DNA from: an uncultured Candidatus Woesearchaeota archaeon
GTDB lineage: Archaea > Nanobdellota > Nanobdellia > Woesearchaeales > 21-14-0-10-32-9
Direction of reading: 5' to 3'
DNA: 31,888 nucleotides
NCBI GenBank assembly: GCA_903891505.1
Contig: CAITEO010000088.1
Coordinates: 1 to 31,888 of the forward strand
Shown here: positions 30,189 to 31,888 of the stretch, one piece after another
How positions within the stretch are numbered: the first letter of the stretch is position 1
Layout of the letters: every line of letters starts with the position of its first letter
Translations under genes and position numbers: made by a program
The notes under the pieces: generated by a model
The model's input: only the letters and a program-made list of their open reading frames with translations
Databases searched by the model: none
Told to the model about the DNA's origin: nothing

Positions 30189-31888
30189 TCCCCTACCAAA
30201 ACCTCTTCTAGGTTTGCAAAGAAATTATTATTCTGGCAGAGTTATTGATCTTGAAGAAAAGCGTTCTGCGGAAACGAAAACTTTGGAAATGAAGACTTTG
30301 GAACTGAAGAGAAAGTTGTTTGGTTTGCTACAAGTCAAATCAACTAAAAAAGAACCTCAATCGCCATATAAGTTAAGCTATGCCAGAATAGCTATGTTCA
30401 TTTTATTATTTATCATTGTTGCTGCTAGTGTGCTCATATTTTCTTTGAGTAAAGACACTTCATTTGGAAATGTAGCATTATCCGACGCTACATATAGTCA
30501 TATAGAGATAGGACGGTCGTTTTCAGAAAATCAAACTATTCTACTAAATAAAACAGTGACGTCTCTAACTATTACAGGCACATATTCTGGTAATGGATCT
30601 GCAAGAGTTTATGCTCTTAGCAATAATGTAAAATTATTAATTTATGAATTCAAGAATAGGGCTGTAGCACCATCTACAACAGGATTTGTAGTGTTAGATA
30701 ATGCATCTGATGGTTCTATTTCAGATTTAGTGTCGTACGTTGACAATTCAAATCAATCCACAAATAATTCTAATACATCTATTAATGAAAATATATCTAT
30801 TAAAGAATCTTCAGTAAATGTATCTGAATTAAATTTGTCAGAAACAAATACTACTGTAAATACTACAACAAATACTACTGCAAATATAACTACAGATACA
30901 ACTACAAATACAACAATAAACAAAAATTCGAATGAATCCGAAAATAAATATGCAAATGAGTTTGCTAATGAAACTATAAATAAATCTTTGAATGAATTTG
31001 CAAATGAATCTATAAATGAGTCTCTTAATATATCTATTAATGCACCAGAAACAAACACAACAGAAAATATAATTAATAGTAACAATAATAGTAACAATAA
31101 TAGTAACAATAATAGTAACAATAATAGTAACAATAATAATAATAATAATCAAACTTCTGAAGAAGTTTTATTAAACAAAGTTTCTGTGGTTGGTGGTTGC
31201 TTTGAGACTTGCACGTTGCCTTCGACGGTTGTGACTTCTTTAATAATTGAAGTTGATGGGGGAGATTTGAGGATAGATAATCTATCCTACATCGCGCCCG
31301 AGAATAGTGTTTATCTGAAAAACAACATTGAAGATGTTTTGTTGGATGCGAATGCTACATCTAAGTTAGAGCTCGGCAATTATTTTTCAACGAAGGACGC
31401 ATTCTTCGACTTTTCTTCGTCTGAAGGTTACACATTCAATATAGTTGGAAGTTCTCTGAAAATAAAAGGTGTGAAAGAAGGTTCATGGCCTGCGATGGCG
31501 TATGCTGTAAAGAATGGAATTGTTGAAAAAAGCAACGAATTCTTAGTTGTTGTTTCTGGAAATAATCAGATAACTTCCAATCAGTCAAATGCAGTAATCA
31601 CGAATGAAACTAATATTACAACAATAAACGAGACTAATGTTAAGGCTGTAAATGAGACAAATACATCAATAAATAATTTAACAAATGTTACTTTTGTTAA
31701 TGAAACAATTAATGCAACTATTGGTGTGAACGAAACAAGCGTATTGAATTCTACGAATATAAATTTAACAAATATAATAAATTCTACAAATACAACAACA
31801 AATAATTTAACAACAAATGAAACTAATTTGATTAATTTATCTTTAGCAATGAACATTTCTGATTTGAACATTACTCAAAATATTTCTT
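30175..31888 (+). CDS. Second giant surface protein, 5' part (runs off the window)
   Basis: The frame is open from ATG 30175 to the right edge (571 codons). The layout repeats that of the 4101-aa protein: charged cytoplasmic head (longer here, with Glu/Lys-rich LEMKTLELKRKLFG), one transmembrane helix (IAMFILLFIIVAASVLIFSL), the small beta domain (GNGSARVYALSNN, compare GNGSARVYAIANG), an Asn/Ser/Thr/Glu linker with an NNNS run, then the Cys-containing beta domain (FDFSSSEGY, KEGSWPAMAYAVKNG) and a further Asn/Thr-rich stretch. Whether a protease domain follows is outside the window. The linkers differ completely from the first protein while the folded parts are conserved. Confidence 0.9.
   Translation, partial: MAKTNPLPKPLLGLQRNYYSGRVIDLEEKRSAETKTLEMKTLELKRKLFGLLQVKSTKKEPQSPYKLSYARIAMFILLFIIVAASVLIFSLSKDTSFGNVALSDATYSHIEIGRSFSENQTILLNKTVTSLTITGTYSGNGSARVYALSNNVKLLIYEFKNRAVAPSTTGFVVLDNASDGSISDLVSYVDNSNQSTNNSNTSINENISIKESSVNVSELNLSETNTTVNTTTNTTANITTDTTTNTTINKNSNESENKYANEFANETINKSLNEFANESINESLNISINAPETNTTENIINSNNNSNNNSNNNSNNNSNNNNNNNQTSEEVLLNKVSVVGGCFETCTLPSTVVTSLIIEVDGGDLRIDNLSYIAPENSVYLKNNIEDVLLDANATSKLELGNYFSTKDAFFDFSSSEGYTFNIVGSSLKIKGVKEGSWPAMAYAVKNGIVEKSNEFLVVVSGNNQITSNQSNAVITNETNITTINETNVKAVNETNTSINNLTNVTFVNETINATIGVNETSVLNSTNINLTNIINSTNTTTNNLTTNETNLINLSLAMNISDLNITQNIS
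31081..31140 (+). repeat. 12-bp tandem repeat encoding Asn-Asn-Asn-Ser
   Basis: AACAATAATAGT occurs four times exactly plus a fifth unit ending AAT, and is followed by more Asn codons. It is in frame in the second giant gene. Because 12 is a multiple of three, slippage would change linker length without breaking the frame. Confidence 0.9.

Noticed and set aside
30753..31133. Leu/Ile-rich and Val/Phe-rich open frames on the minus strand opposite the giant-gene linkers.
   Set aside because: They are antisense readings of Asn/Ser/Thr low-complexity codons; the plus-strand frame is continuous and homologous to the first giant protein.

Overview
The window looks like a chromosomal piece of an archaeon, most likely a small-genome DPANN lineage (Woesearchaeota/Pacearchaeota-like; the lineage is my inference). 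The archaeal signs are a Sec61-beta gene followed by an archaeal NAC with a UBA domain, an archaeal-type RNase P RNA, a tRNA-Ser with discriminator G and no encoded CCA, Tfx-type helix-turn-helix proteins, and TATA boxes about 24-30 bp before many start codons, which implies leaderless mRNAs. DNA is AT-rich. TTG and GTG starts are used where a Shine-Dalgarno (SD) sequence is present.

Layout. 1-4.8 kb: small basic protein (-), tRNA-dihydrouridine synthase, MinD-like ATPase, two paralogous unknown proteins, RNase HII, small unknown protein (-). 4.8-7.7 kb: tRNA-Ser(UGA) set among short repeats, a membrane-anchored exported protein and a small exported protein in an operon, then RNase P RNA followed by a decaying array of copies of its own 3' end. 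7.7-12.9 kb: SAM methyltransferase (-), Sec61-beta/NAC operon, two paralogous helical proteins, PRC-barrel protein, EamA transporter. 12.9-15.6 kb: two unknown genes (-) and a divergent secreted protein. 15.9-31.9 kb: two successive cassettes, each a Tfx-like HTH gene overlapping the start of a giant Asn/Ser/Thr-rich surface protein. The first giant protein has 4101 residues and carries an intact subtilisin-like (S8) protease domain, six beta-helix modules, Ig-like modules and a Cys-rich region. It is followed by a membrane-anchored companion gene. The second giant gene runs off the right edge.

Most striking is a family of small intergenic elements. Each has a hairpin with a GNA-type mini-loop nested inside a longer stem (H1), a spacer of about 7 nt, and a second hairpin of 18 nt (H2). 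Seven copies are clear (5426-5480 on -, 7457, 7567, 7653, 10203, 11282 and 11417). Stem sequences differ between copies while pairing is kept. In most cases H2 is followed by a duplicate of the end of the adjacent gene: the RNase P RNA tail (three successive copies), the tRNA-Ser 5' end, and the last codons of the 10755 gene. A related hairpin element sits between 39-bp direct repeats at the junction of the giant gene and its companion. Element plus duplicated gene end would leave the host gene intact. I do not recognise this as a described family.

The cassette region may be a surface-display system. The second cassette is preceded by a 24-bp tandem repeat with TATA-like sequence, a plausible site of variable expression.
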